NCBI RefSeq assembly: GCF_016009175.1
Contig: NZ_JADUCM010000023.1
Location: 1 to 64,000, forward strand
DNA: 64,000 nucleotides
Reading direction: 5' to 3'
Source: Pseudomonas alkylphenolica
Lineage (GTDB): Bacteria; Pseudomonadota; Gammaproteobacteria; Pseudomonadales; Pseudomonadaceae
In this document: piece by piece, positions 27,687-36,859 of the stretch
Layout: the number at the start of each line of letters is the position of its first letter
Position numbering within the stretch: the first letter of the stretch is position 1
Program-made: the position numbers and the translations under genes
Notes under the pieces: model-generated
What the model saw: the letters and a program-made list of their open reading frames with translations, nothing else
Told to the model about the DNA's origin: nothing
Database searches by the model: none

Positions 27687-28709
27687 TCAGGCGTCGGCTA
27701 TTTCCAGCACCAGCCGCCCACCGCACGGGCACTCGTCCATGTAGCGGTGTGCGTCAACGACGCGCTCGAACGGATACACCTTGATGATCTGCGGCGTCAG
27801 CAGCTTATCGGCGGTGAACTGGTTGATGTCGCGCAGTGCGCGTTGCAGCGCCACCTGATCCTGGGCAATACCCAGTTCCGGCTTGCCGGTGAAGTTGCCG
27901 ATGCAATGCACAAAGAACTGGATGTTCTTCTGGAACGCCGCGCAAGCCGGGAACGGGGTCTGGTTGCCGCCTTGCAAGCCATACAGGACCAGGCTGCCGC
28001 GTGGTGCAAGGACATCACCGAGCAACGACATCTGTGGACCGCCCAGGCCATCAAGGACCATGTCGACCCCGCGGTTGTCGGTGTACTTGTTGACCTGCAT
28101 GAGCAGGTCCTGCTCTTCGGTGACGATCACTTTGTCGGCGCCCAGCGCCAGCAGGTAGTCACGCTGGTCGGCGTCTTTGGTGGCTGCAAACACCTTCAGC
28201 CCCAAGGCTTTGCCCATCTGCACGAAGGCGGGGCCGGCACAGTGGCTGGCATCGGTGACCAGCGCCGTTTGCCCGGCCTTGGCGCGGGCCAGGTCGACAA
28301 AGGCAAAGTAGGCCATCAACAACGGGGTGTAGTGCACACTGGCTTCGATCGGCGTGAGGATGTCCGGGTAGCGCGTGACAGCGTTGCGCGGCAGGACGAT
28401 GACTTCGCCATACACCGGATGCTCGTTGGCGTTGGCCGCCGGAAAGCTTGCGACTTTGTCGCCCACCGCCAGATCGTCGATGCCCTCGCCTACCGCCATG
28501 ACCACACCCGCCATCTCATGGCCGATGCCGGCTGGCAGACGAACCTGGGAAGGTGCCAGGTTTTGCCGCCAGAGCACGTCGAACCAGCTGATGCCGATGG
28601 CCTGCACACGAATCTGCACCTCGCCGGCAGCGGGCTGCGGCGCAGCCTGCTCCTCGACTTTGAGCACCTCGGCCGGGCCGAATTTGTGGAAACGGATCAT
28701 GCGGGACAT
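27687..28709 (-). CDS. Zinc-independent quinone oxidoreductase-like MDR enzyme
   Basis: Medium-chain dehydrogenase/reductase of 340 residues. It begins MSRMIRFHKFGPAEVLKVEE, has the GHEMAGVV segment with PAGIGHE, and a nucleotide-binding region around residues 150-200. Structural-zinc cysteines are absent, and TDASHCAGPAFVQMGKALG replaces the typical glycine motif GAAGGVG. It is therefore a quinone reductase-type protein with an unusual cofactor loop. It is divergent from the LysR gene at 28909, which probably regulates it. Confidence 0.88.
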   Translation of the reverse strand: MSRMIRFHKFGPAEVLKVEEQAAPQPAAGEVQIRVQAIGISWFDVLWRQNLAPSQVRLPAGIGHEMAGVVMAVGEGIDDLAVGDKVASFPAANANEHPVYGEVIVLPRNAVTRYPDILTPIEASVHYTPLLMAYFAFVDLARAKAGQTALVTDASHCAGPAFVQMGKALGLKVFAATKDADQRDYLLALGADKVIVTEEQDLLMQVNKYTDNRGVDMVLDGLGGPQMSLLGDVLAPRGSLVLYGLQGGNQTPFPACAAFQKNIQFFVHCIGNFTGKPELGIAQDQVALQRALRDINQFTADKLLTPQIIKVYPFERVVDAHRYMDECPCGGRLVLEIADA

Positions 28710-28768
28710 CGCAAACCTCGCCTAGTGAACCTCTAATACCCTGAACTCTATCCGGGCTTTTAGCGTTA

Positions 28769-28782
28769 GACCATCAGTGGTC
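28769..28782. promoter_or_regulatory. GACCA-N4-TGGTC palindrome in the divergent promoter
   Basis: Perfect five-base arms with spacer TCAG, in the 199-base region between the oxidoreductase and LysR genes. Candidate operator for the LysR protein, inferred from position. Confidence 0.4.
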
Positions 28783-28908
28783 ATTAATAGTCGACATGCC
28801 TGTCATTGATTGATGGTAGTACCACGGGCATCAAATTATGCGGTGCAGGGTAACAGCCTTTACCCTTAAGATTCACCCCTGCCCCAATCGTCCAGTGAAG
28901 CCGAGCCG

Positions 28909-29823
28909 ATGAACCGTAACGACTTGCGTCGTGTCGACCTGAACCTGCTGATCGTCTTCGAGACGCTGATGCACGAGCGTAGTGTGACCCGCGCCGCCGA
29001 GAAGCTGTTCCTCGGCCAGCCGGCGATCAGCGCCGCCTTGTCGCGCCTGCGCAACCTGTTCGACGACCCGCTGTTTGTGCGCACCGGCCGCAGCATGGAG
29101 CCCTCGGCACGCGCCGTGGAGATCTTCGCCCTGCTGTCGCCGGCCCTGGACTCCATCTCCACCGCCGTCAGCCGCGCCGCCGACTTTGATCCGGCCACCA
29201 GCAACGCGGTGTTTCGCATCGGCCTGTCGGACGACGCCGAATTTGCCTTGCTGCCGCAATTGCTCAAGCGCATCCGCGCAGAAGCCCCCGGCATAGTCCT
29301 GGTGGTACGCCGGGTCAATTACCTGTTGATGCCGGCCTTGCTGGCCAGTGGCGAGATTTCGGTCGGCGTCAGCTGGACCAACGACCTGCCAGCGAACGCC
29401 AAACGCAAGGTACTTCGCCGCAGCAAACCCAAAGTGCTGCGCGCCGACAGCATGCCGGGCAGCCTGACCCTGGATGACTTCTGCGCCCGCCCGCATGCCT
29501 TGGTGTCGTTTGCCGGCGACCTGGGCGGTTTCATGGACGAAATCCTGGAAAAGCTCGGCCGCAAGCGCCATGTGGTGCTGGCCGTACCGCAGTTCAACGG
29601 CCTGGGCAGCCTGTTGAGCGGCACCGATATCCTCGCCACCGTGCCCGACTATACCGCCGAGGCGTTGACCGCCGCCGGCGGCCTGCGCGCCGAAGACCCG
29701 CCGCTTGAGGTGCAGAGCTTTGAATTGCACATGGCCTGGCGTGGTTCGCAGGACAATGATCCGGGTGAGCGCTGGTTGCGGTCGCGGATTCAGATGTTCT
29801 TCGGCGACTCTGAGAGTCTTTAG
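28909..29823 (+). CDS. LysR-family regulator (NodD/LinR-like); island attachment gene
   Basis: LysR protein of 304 residues starting MNRNDLRRVDLNLLIVFETLMHERSVTRAAEKLFLGQPAISAALSRLR when read through. The helix-turn-helix lies at about 23-50 and a periplasmic-binding-like sensor follows. The DLNLL and MHERSVTRAAE features place it in the NodD/NahR branch. It is divergent from the MDR oxidoreductase. Its last ten codons (MFFGDSESL and stop) reappear in diverged form at 45958-45987, so the accessory island seems to have entered this gene's 3' end and left the reading frame intact. Confidence 0.93.
   Translation: MNRNDLRRVDLNLLIVFETLMHERSVTRAAEKLFLGQPAISAALSRLRNLFDDPLFVRTGRSMEPSARAVEIFALLSPALDSISTAVSRAADFDPATSNAVFRIGLSDDAEFALLPQLLKRIRAEAPGIVLVVRRVNYLLMPALLASGEISVGVSWTNDLPANAKRKVLRRSKPKVLRADSMPGSLTLDDFCARPHALVSFAGDLGGFMDEILEKLGRKRHVVLAVPQFNGLGSLLSGTDILATVPDYTAEALTAAGGLRAEDPPLEVQSFELHMAWRGSQDNDPGERWLRSRIQMFFGDSESL
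29794..29823 (+). repeat. Left copy of the LysR 3' end, putative attL
   Basis: The last nine codons and stop (MFFGDSESL). Of the 30 bases, 22 match 45958-45987 (MFFGDPDSL), and most differences are at third codon positions. Confidence 0.55.
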
Positions 29824-29906
29824 GAGCTTCGCGCATGCTTGTTAGCTGATCATTTCTGCCTTTTCCTAGCCTCGAAGAGCCATTTACTTCCAACTAATTG
29901 CTACAT

Positions 29907-29932
29907 TTGGGGCAAATTTGAGGGCATGCTTT
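29907..29932 (+). repeat. Left TGGGGCA-type border repeat
   Basis: Twenty of 26 bases match 45890-45915 in the same orientation. Each copy contains two spaced (T)GGGGCA-like units, which resembles recombinase arm sites. Confidence 0.45.
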
Positions 29933-30248
29933 GGATGGTTTGAAAAGGATGCCCCCAGTCTAAGGTCCAACTGTAAGGGGTCGGCGACCACACCTTCCCG
30001 ACTCCACCGCCGAAGGCCATGGTGTTCACTTAATACGCGGGCACCATCGCCCTTAATGCTGGAGTTCGGAAGGTGACTTTGCCGAACGCTTACAAACAGA
30101 AATCGAATGCGCCCACATCCTCCACCAGTGCCTTCGCTATCCCGCTCAGGTAATAGCTGCCCACACCAGGTCACCTTCCTGCCCTGTACCTGCCTACTGC
30201 ATCCAGGTCCTAGACCAAGTGCCTAGGGACAGCTTGTTGTGACACGGC

Positions 30249-30470
30249 GCCATCACCAGTAGATGCATAACACTTTATGCCTTATCCCACGCCCTCTTCG
30301 ACAAGCCCAAGTACCGAGAGCGGAATGTCATCGAGCGCCTGATTAGCTGGCTGAAGGAGCACCGCCGTCTGGCGACTCGCGACTGCAAGCTCGCAACAAG
30401 TTATGCGGAAATGCTCACATTGGCCTGCTGCCGGCGGTGTTTACGACATCTCTTTTCGTACAGTTCCTAG
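30249..30470 (+). pseudogene. IS5-family transposase, C-terminal fragment
   Basis: An open reading segment with no start codon encodes ALFDKPKYRERNVIERL, then SWLKEHRRLATR and ACCRRCLRHLFSY before a TAG. This matches the DDE-domain end of IS427-type IS5 transposases: the YRERNxxER...WLKxxRR block with the catalytic Glu. Everything upstream of about residue H/A at 30288 has lost similarity and a stop precedes it at 30240. The N-terminal counterpart of the same type lies at the other end of the island. Confidence 0.75.
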
Positions 30471-30578
30471 TCACTGCGGTCTAGCCACCAGAATATCGGC
30501 ACTCATTGCAATTTGACATCACTGTAAGCAAGAATCGGATCCAAATATGTCTGAATTGGTCATTTGCTAGGGGTGGTA

Positions 30579-32294
30579 ATGAGCAGGATTGGCGTCAACT
30601 CAATCACGGTGCGGCTACTGAAGCCGAACCTAGATCCAGAGGATGGCCTCAGCCCGAAATATGGGCCAAGCGGCGCTAAGGAGTTGAAGGGGCAGGACTG
30701 GGAGGGTAGCGGAGAAGGCATCCTCTACTACGGCCAGGTGTATGACCGAACCCCTGAATGGCTGGCCCTGCTCGAGCCTCACATCTCCGACCCTTTCGGA
30801 AGCCTGCACTCTAGTGGTTCCGCAGCCATCCTCTTTTTGTACGTACAAAAACGCTGGATGGCCCTTTGTTTTGGCTATGCCCACCTCGCGCTGGAGGAAG
30901 ATGCCTTCGTTCACCAATTTGGACTGAAGGTGGCGCTCAACACTGTGCCGCGAGGTAGCTTGCTTAGCCTCGATCTCGCCACGCCCGACGCTGTGACATT
31001 TCAGAAGCGGATACAAGCTAGCAAACTTTCAGATTTCAGCCAGTTTGGTATGGATACACTGCGAGACTTGGCCAGGGTGGCGGGCGGTCAGCCCAGTGAC
31101 GATGGATTTGCCAAGTTTGTTGCCGGCAGAGACGCACTAAGCCTGGACGCACCGCTGGCTCCTTCCGAGTTTCACGACAAGTGCGCAGAAATTCTGAAGG
31201 CTTATAAGTCAATCGCTTACAAGCGCGATTACGCTTGGTTTGACAACGTCAGGGAGGAGACCAGTTCTGAGCGGCTGAAGATCCTGGATCGGCAGCTCTA
31301 TAGCGAGATTCGTGCGATCCGCGGAGGCGCCAACAGCCTATTGCACATGTCCCCTCCAGAGATCCTTGATTACCAAGAGGGCGCAGAACTGGGGTACACC
31401 GGTTTTGGTAGCCGCAAGTGCGAGTTCACCAAGCTATCCATCACCGATTACGTGGACGAGCTAAATCGGCTGACCTGCACTCAAACGATGGAGGTCATGA
31501 AGTCCTCACACCGGGTTCGTTCCGTGAGCCAAAAGTCTGGCGAACCGATTGGCTGGAAGGTTTATGACTGCCTGAACTGGGAGTGCACGCTAACCAAGCC
31601 GACGCGGACGCACTACGTGCTATTTGCAGGAAAATGGTACGAAATTTCCGCAACCTTCAAAGATCTGGTCGAAAAACATTTCGATAGCATTCCGGATTTC
31701 AGCATCATCGGTCGAACCTCATGTCTGAACGAAGAAGAGCTGATTGCGGACATCACTGCTAAGCGTCCCGACTTGATCAAGCTAGACCGTACCAAAATCA
31801 ATCCCGAGGGCGTCACTGCGGGCAACCTTGAGCCTTGTGACTTCTACTCAAACGACAAGATATTCATCCATTTGAAGGATGGCGGTTCATCAGGACCCAT
31901 CAGCCACCTGTGGATGCAAGGTGTGGTCAGTGCTGAGGCCTTCGTGGCAGATAGCAAATTCCGCACGAAGCTGAAGGACACCGTCTCGAAGACCAAGGGT
32001 GGAAGCGCATTTTTGAAGTCACTCCCGGACGGGCGAAAATCTGACTTCAATCGTAGTGACTACACCGTGGTGTACGGAATCATGCGGCCACCCTATAAAG
32101 GCGGCTCTTTGGGAATCCCGTTCTTCAGCAAAGTTAGCTTCATGGCAGCCTGTGATCGACTGCGACGCACGGGTATGAAGATCGGCAAAGAGCTGATCGA
32201 GAAAATTTCACCTACGTCAGGTGCGTCAACCAAGACGAAAAAAGCAACGACCGCTACTAAGGCAGGCGCCGCGAAGCCCTCCAAAGCGCCTTGA
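30579..32294 (+). CDS. TIGR04141/DUF6119-like sporadically distributed protein
   Basis: Protein of 571 residues from the ATG at 30579 (ggtggt just upstream). The C-terminal half shows the family pattern I associate with TIGR04141/DUF6119: LDRTKINPEG, EPCDFYSNDKIFIHLKDGGSS, ISHLWMQGVVSAE and DYTVVYGIM...IPFFSKVSF. The start also fits (ITVRLLK). The extreme C-terminus is a Lys/Thr/Ala-rich tail. The biochemical role is not established to my knowledge; members occur patchily in defence islands. It is 168 bases upstream of the SMC-like operon and could belong to it. Confidence 0.8.
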   Translation: MSRIGVNSITVRLLKPNLDPEDGLSPKYGPSGAKELKGQDWEGSGEGILYYGQVYDRTPEWLALLEPHISDPFGSLHSSGSAAILFLYVQKRWMALCFGYAHLALEEDAFVHQFGLKVALNTVPRGSLLSLDLATPDAVTFQKRIQASKLSDFSQFGMDTLRDLARVAGGQPSDDGFAKFVAGRDALSLDAPLAPSEFHDKCAEILKAYKSIAYKRDYAWFDNVREETSSERLKILDRQLYSEIRAIRGGANSLLHMSPPEILDYQEGAELGYTGFGSRKCEFTKLSITDYVDELNRLTCTQTMEVMKSSHRVRSVSQKSGEPIGWKVYDCLNWECTLTKPTRTHYVLFAGKWYEISATFKDLVEKHFDSIPDFSIIGRTSCLNEEELIADITAKRPDLIKLDRTKINPEGVTAGNLEPCDFYSNDKIFIHLKDGGSSGPISHLWMQGVVSAEAFVADSKFRTKLKDTVSKTKGGSAFLKSLPDGRKSDFNRSDYTVVYGIMRPPYKGGSLGIPFFSKVSFMAACDRLRRTGMKIGKELIEKISPTSGASTKTKKATTATKAGAAKPSKAP

Positions 32295-32462
32295 AACCCT
32301 CAATGAGCTCGCCGGTGGGCACCGCTTCCCTTCAGATAGAACGACCCACTCACTGCTCGTTCACGTTTATACATTCCCTAACCTGGTCGCCATCCAAACG
32401 ACCATCCACTCGTGTGGACTCGCCTGGTGCTAGCAGGACTTGGGTACGGCAAAGGAGTTGCG

Positions 32463-35400
32463 ATGAATATTGAAACACATAACGCTGATCTCGACCTCCT
32501 GGTACCAGAGGACGTAATGGCCGAGGAGCCGCCACTGCCGGCCTGGGAGCAAATTGAACCGCCGCAGAGCGCGCCGGAGGCGCTCTTCCGACTGATGAAC
32601 ATCCATCTCATCGATTCGCTCTCCCGCGGGCGTGTTCAGACGATGGGTATTGATGGTGGCATGGCGCTGACCGGGCGCAACGGCCGAGGCAAGACCTCCC
32701 TCCTCTCTTTGGCGCTGCTCTTCGCCGGCGTTGAACCCCGCGACGTGGTTTCGCAAGGTAAGGATTCGTTCATCGACTACTACCTACCGAACCAGACTTC
32801 CTACCTCGTGTATGAGTATGAACGTCCCGATAGTACCCGCCGGCTCGTGGTCGTGCTCAGCAACTCTACCGCCGACAAGATCCGTTTTAGGTTCGTGAAC
32901 AGCCATTTCCGACGTGACATGTTCGTCACCGATGACGGCCAGTTTGTACTCAATAAGGAGTTCCGCCAGCGCCTGATCTACCTGAAAATCCCCCATGCTG
33001 ACAGACTGGTGGATACGTACATCGATTACAGGGCCATCATTCAGGGATGGCAGCCGCCGCACGTAGACCCTACGCATAGGCGCTATTTGCTTGGGATGTC
33101 GGACATGTACGGATTCACTACCTACAACCGTCCTTTGCGGCATCTTGAGAAGCTCACCAAGGGTATGTTCTCTCGAAAGGCCAATTTTGATGATCTCCAG
33201 CAGGTGGTTGCCGACTGGGTTTTCGAAGGCAAACCTTCCGCCAGCATCCAAACAGAGCGCAAGCGTGTAGAAAACTGGCCGCGAGACTACAACGCCTACC
33301 AAAGCATCAAGAACATTACCCCGCTGGTTGATGAGGCCAGGGAGCACCGAGCGAAACTCGAAGCCGCTGAGGATGCCATTCGAGAGGTCAAGGAAAAGTT
33401 CATCTTCCTTCAAGACCATCTTCGCTTCTCAAAAGCCCAGCGAGAGAGCGAAGAGTCCCTCAAGCAAACGTATCTTGAGCAAGAAGCTGTTGCCCATGAA
33501 GCGAATGCCCTGGAAATCACCAGGGCCATTCATAGCGCCAAGGCTGATATCGAATCTTACGATCGTAATCTCACTGAAATCGAAAGTACCCGCCAAGATT
33601 ACGAAAGCAAGGGGGTCGAGGAAAAGCGCGCACGTGCGGCTCAGAAAGCAGTTTTTGAGGACGCGCTCAGAAGTGTAAATACCAAACTGGATCTGGCCCT
33701 CGGCGCAGCGAGAGAGGTCAAGGCCAAATACGAGAAGCAGATCAACGAGGAAACCAAGCTACACAACGATTTCCACGCTGCTGCCATCGAGAAAACCAAC
33801 ACTCTTCGCGAACAGGCCCGGGACGCCGTGGCCAAGCTCGAAGAAGCATGTGAAGACGCCCTAAAAGTGCTGGACGACTCATCAGCCGATGAGCTTGCCA
33901 GGCTTGTGCTAGAGCTACAACAACGCCATGGCGACATGGGACGAGCTCAGGCGTACGTCGCCAATCCTTCCGTAGACCCCTCAATTCAGCATGAAATCGA
34001 TAAGAGAGACATCGAGCTCAGGGACGCAAACAAAGCCATCGGTGCCGCCCACGCAGGTGTCGCGGCGAAGCAGCGTGTCGTCAACGATCTGCAGGCCCAG
34101 TCTTCCAAATACGATCTGACGATCGAGGCTGTGAAACACTCAATCGGCAAACAAAAAGACCTGATTGCCCAGATCCGACAAGCTCATGAACCTGAACAGG
34201 ATAGCCTTCTCGCGTTTCTACGAACCAATCGTCCAGATTGGTCACAAGACATCGCCAAAGTCATAAACCCCGATCTCCTCCACCGTAACGATCTTCACCC
34301 CCAGCTGACAGCCATATCTGAAAGCCTCTACGGGATCGCACTTGAGCTGGAATATGTCGATGCAGCTGACGAGGCAGATGAGTCGAAGCTTCGTGAAAAG
34401 CTTGAGGATGCCAACCAAGCCTTGATGGCGTTTGAAGCTCAGTTAGAACGCGCCGTTAATCAGCAGGTCGAGCTACGCAAAGAAGTTAAGACAGCATCCG
34501 AAGATCTATCGCTGGCGCACTCAGGCCTGACGAAGGCTAGATCAACGGCCCAAGGTTTGGAGAGACAAGTCGACGAGCTTAAAAAGCAGCTTCGTGAGTC
34601 ACTGGACGAAGCTCGCCAGCTTGCTCAGGCGCAATTGGCAGAATGCGAGCGCCTCCTCGGTCATGCTCAGAAAGTTCACGATGATCTGATCCAGCGTATC
34701 GCAAGTAAGAAGGCTGCCATCACCCACCAATGTAAACAGGACATCTCGGCCGTCAACACTCGGCTTGGTTCTGGAGTTCGTGATATTCAAGCTGGCGTTG
34801 ATGCTCACAAGAGTACCCGCGACACCAGCATCAAGTTCTATTTGGACCAACAGAATAAAGAACTCGCTGGCGAAGGCGCCGACGTGAACGTGATCACCGC
34901 CCTCGAGGGCGAGCGTGATGACCTAAGGAAGACGCTTGATGAGATCAGCTCATGGAGCGAGCTCTTGTCCATGTGGCAAATCTGGAAAAACCAGATCTTC
35001 CCGCAGATCCCGGTGCTCCAGGCTAAGATGGAGCAAAGCCAGGCAGACTTCGCACGAGACACCACTCGTTTAGAAGAGACTACAGCGGCCTGGCTACGAA
35101 AACGGCAGCAGGTACTCGACGCTATCAAAGAGTGTCGATCAGCTATCATAAGCATCGATGGGCAATTGATGATTGTCGCTACCTGTCTTGAGGAACGACT
35201 CAAAGCCTACGAATCCACCGGTCGCCATAATTCGTACGACACCGCATGGGAAGCCCTACCCTTGAGGGCTGCGATGGTCGCATTTCAGCAGCAGATCACT
35301 GAAGCTGAGACACAGCTGCGGAAGCTTACTTTCAAAATGCGCCACGCTTTCCTCGACGTGCCGAACGCTGCTCCGTCGACTTACTTCCAAGATCGCCTCC

Positions 35401-36245
35401 ACAACATCCGCACTGAAACTGGTGAGGATGTCGATGCCCGCGTGACCCTTCGAGTTGTCGAGGACTGGTTCGCCACTGAGCATGATAAGAGCCGGCGTCT
35501 TTTGGTCGCAGATGCCAAAACCATTTTCGGCGAAATCCAAGGCCTTCACCGTGAGCTGCAGACCTTCAACAAGAAACTCTCCAGCTTCAATACGTCCCTG
35601 CAAGAGCATCTGGAGCACAGCTCGACGGTCTTCGACAACCTCTCCGAACTGAAGATCTCCATCTACTCGGGTGTTGAAGAGCTCGACTATTGGTCTGTGA
35701 TCAACAAAATCACCAATGACCGGGAGGAATGGACGCAGGAGGACAGCCTGCCTAGCGTGGATGCCGTTGCCCATCTGAACGCGTTGCTCGCGATCTGGGA
35801 TGGCAATCGTGGCATCAATGCTCAATTCAAATCGTTGGTCAGTATCCGCGGCTCCGTGCGGGAACAGGGCAACTTCCGGCAGTTCCGCAATCGTACTGAA
35901 CTCGAAAACATCTCGTCGAACGGTCTCAGTTACCTGGTGCTCATCATCCTGTTCCTGGGTTTCATTGGTAAGGTTCGGGGCAACGCTCCTGTACAGCTGA
36001 CCTGGTGTGTCGATGAGCTCAAGGCGATTGATGCCGAGAACATCGTGTCGCTCTGCAACTACCTAGGCCAAAACAGAATCACTCTGTGCACCGCTTTCCC
36101 CGATCCTGACGCTGAGACGCTGATGCTGTTTGAACACAAGTACAAATTGGATGCTGAACGACGCTTGGTGCATTGCGAACTCGCCTTGGAAAACGACGCA
36201 ACCGATGACGGTGAGCTTGAGCTTGCCTGGGAGGACGGCGAATGA
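32463..36245 (+). CDS. SMC-like ATPase of a Wadjet/Mks-type condensin (JetC/MksB-like)
   Basis: Large protein of 1260 residues with split ABC ATPase ends and a coiled-coil middle. Walker A is GRNGRGKT (71-78), the signature-like SSNGLSYL lies near 1151-1158, and Walker B is TWCVDEL with D1184-E1185. Residues about 290-470 and 560-850 are rich in Glu/Lys/Ala/Gln heptads typical of the SMC arms. An excellent aaaggag precedes the ATG. It is followed by kite, kleisin and Toprim genes with overlaps of 4, 4 and 13 bases. In known systems such complexes extrude DNA loops and cleave circular plasmids. Assignment to a Wadjet subtype is uncertain. Confidence 0.88.
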   Translation: MNIETHNADLDLLVPEDVMAEEPPLPAWEQIEPPQSAPEALFRLMNIHLIDSLSRGRVQTMGIDGGMALTGRNGRGKTSLLSLALLFAGVEPRDVVSQGKDSFIDYYLPNQTSYLVYEYERPDSTRRLVVVLSNSTADKIRFRFVNSHFRRDMFVTDDGQFVLNKEFRQRLIYLKIPHADRLVDTYIDYRAIIQGWQPPHVDPTHRRYLLGMSDMYGFTTYNRPLRHLEKLTKGMFSRKANFDDLQQVVADWVFEGKPSASIQTERKRVENWPRDYNAYQSIKNITPLVDEAREHRAKLEAAEDAIREVKEKFIFLQDHLRFSKAQRESEESLKQTYLEQEAVAHEANALEITRAIHSAKADIESYDRNLTEIESTRQDYESKGVEEKRARAAQKAVFEDALRSVNTKLDLALGAAREVKAKYEKQINEETKLHNDFHAAAIEKTNTLREQARDAVAKLEEACEDALKVLDDSSADELARLVLELQQRHGDMGRAQAYVANPSVDPSIQHEIDKRDIELRDANKAIGAAHAGVAAKQRVVNDLQAQSSKYDLTIEAVKHSIGKQKDLIAQIRQAHEPEQDSLLAFLRTNRPDWSQDIAKVINPDLLHRNDLHPQLTAISESLYGIALELEYVDAADEADESKLREKLEDANQALMAFEAQLERAVNQQVELRKEVKTASEDLSLAHSGLTKARSTAQGLERQVDELKKQLRESLDEARQLAQAQLAECERLLGHAQKVHDDLIQRIASKKAAITHQCKQDISAVNTRLGSGVRDIQAGVDAHKSTRDTSIKFYLDQQNKELAGEGADVNVITALEGERDDLRKTLDEISSWSELLSMWQIWKNQIFPQIPVLQAKMEQSQADFARDTTRLEETTAAWLRKRQQVLDAIKECRSAIISIDGQLMIVATCLEERLKAYESTGRHNSYDTAWEALPLRAAMVAFQQQITEAETQLRKLTFKMRHAFLDVPNAAPSTYFQDRLHNIRTETGEDVDARVTLRVVEDWFATEHDKSRRLLVADAKTIFGEIQGLHRELQTFNKKLSSFNTSLQEHLEHSSTVFDNLSELKISIYSGVEELDYWSVINKITNDREEWTQEDSLPSVDAVAHLNALLAIWDGNRGINAQFKSLVSIRGSVREQGNFRQFRNRTELENISSNGLSYLVLIILFLGFIGKVRGNAPVQLTWCVDELKAIDAENIVSLCNYLGQNRITLCTAFPDPDAETLMLFEHKYKLDAERRLVHCELALENDATDDGELELAWEDGE

Positions 36246-36859
36246 GCACTTTTGCGCGGGTAGCGACTGCGCTCATGGAGGGCGGCTTCATCTGCCAGAT
36301 TACCGACTACGAAGGCCATCAGTTCCTGGCCAACTCGGTCAACCAAGGCGACGTTGATCAGTACCTCAGGCGCATAGATCTCAGGTTGACGACAACGCGA
36401 GACGGCGGTGCATTCTTTGCCGCACACGCTGACATCGGCGTGGAGGGGAAAAAAGATGCGAAAAAGCGCTTCACAGAGGTAAAAAATGTCCTGCGTCCCA
36501 TGGTGTCTTTCCTTGAACTGGTGATGCGCATCACTGGGGATGATGAGTCTGTAGCTGCCGGCCAGGTTTTGAACCTCAATCAAATGATGGCCAGGATCTC
36601 TGAAAATCCCAGTCTATACCTACAGCTGCGGCAGACGACGATCGACATCAACACGAAGGATGGCTCCGATCGGGAGCGCCTGAACAAGATCGTCAAGCGC
36701 TTCCAGAATGAGGGGTACCTGCTCCTCGTCAATCCTGAGTCCGAGATCTTCATGTTCACTGGCCGCATCGAGTGGCTGATGGAAGCTATCGAGTACCTCA
36801 TGCTGCACGACGAGATCTCTGAAGAAGATAGCGAGTATGACAAGAGAGCCGAGTCATGA
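36242..36859 (+). CDS. Kite subunit of the SMC complex (JetB/MksE/MukE-like)
   Basis: Protein of 205 residues, size and position of a MukE/MksE-type winged-helix subunit. It begins MSTFARVATALMEGGFICQI, and the C-terminal half (NEGYLLLVNPESEIFMFTGRIEWLMEAIEYL) looks like a winged helix-turn-helix ending. Helical and strand order fits kite proteins, but there is no catalytic signature to check, so the call relies on context. Its start overlaps the SMC stop by four bases and its stop overlaps the kleisin start by four. Confidence 0.8.
   Translation: MSTFARVATALMEGGFICQITDYEGHQFLANSVNQGDVDQYLRRIDLRLTTTRDGGAFFAAHADIGVEGKKDAKKRFTEVKNVLRPMVSFLELVMRITGDDESVAAGQVLNLNQMMARISENPSLYLQLRQTTIDINTKDGSDRERLNKIVKRFQNEGYLLLVNPESEIFMFTGRIEWLMEAIEYLMLHDEISEEDSEYDKRAES

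Larger units (their letters stand above)
29824..30578. other. Left island margin, mostly non-coding
   Basis: There is no intact gene between the LysR stop and the TIGR04141-like start. The stretch holds a TGGGGCA-type repeat, a small palindrome gcataa-cact-ttatgc at 30265-30280, and the C-terminal fragment of an IS5-family transposase. A minus-strand open frame at 29884-30174 has no ribosome site or recognisable domain and I do not call it. Confidence 0.6.

Noticed and set aside
29871..29883. CTCGAAGAGCCAT beyond the LysR stop, matching CTTGAAGAGCCAT at 46019-46031
   Set aside because: Twelve of 13 bases match, which could extend the border duplication, but the spacing from the gene end differs (48 versus 32 bases) and intervening sequence does not align clearly.
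29884..30174. Minus-strand open frame in the left island margin
   Set aside because: No ribosome site, no domain and no similarity to any transposase part that I could see.
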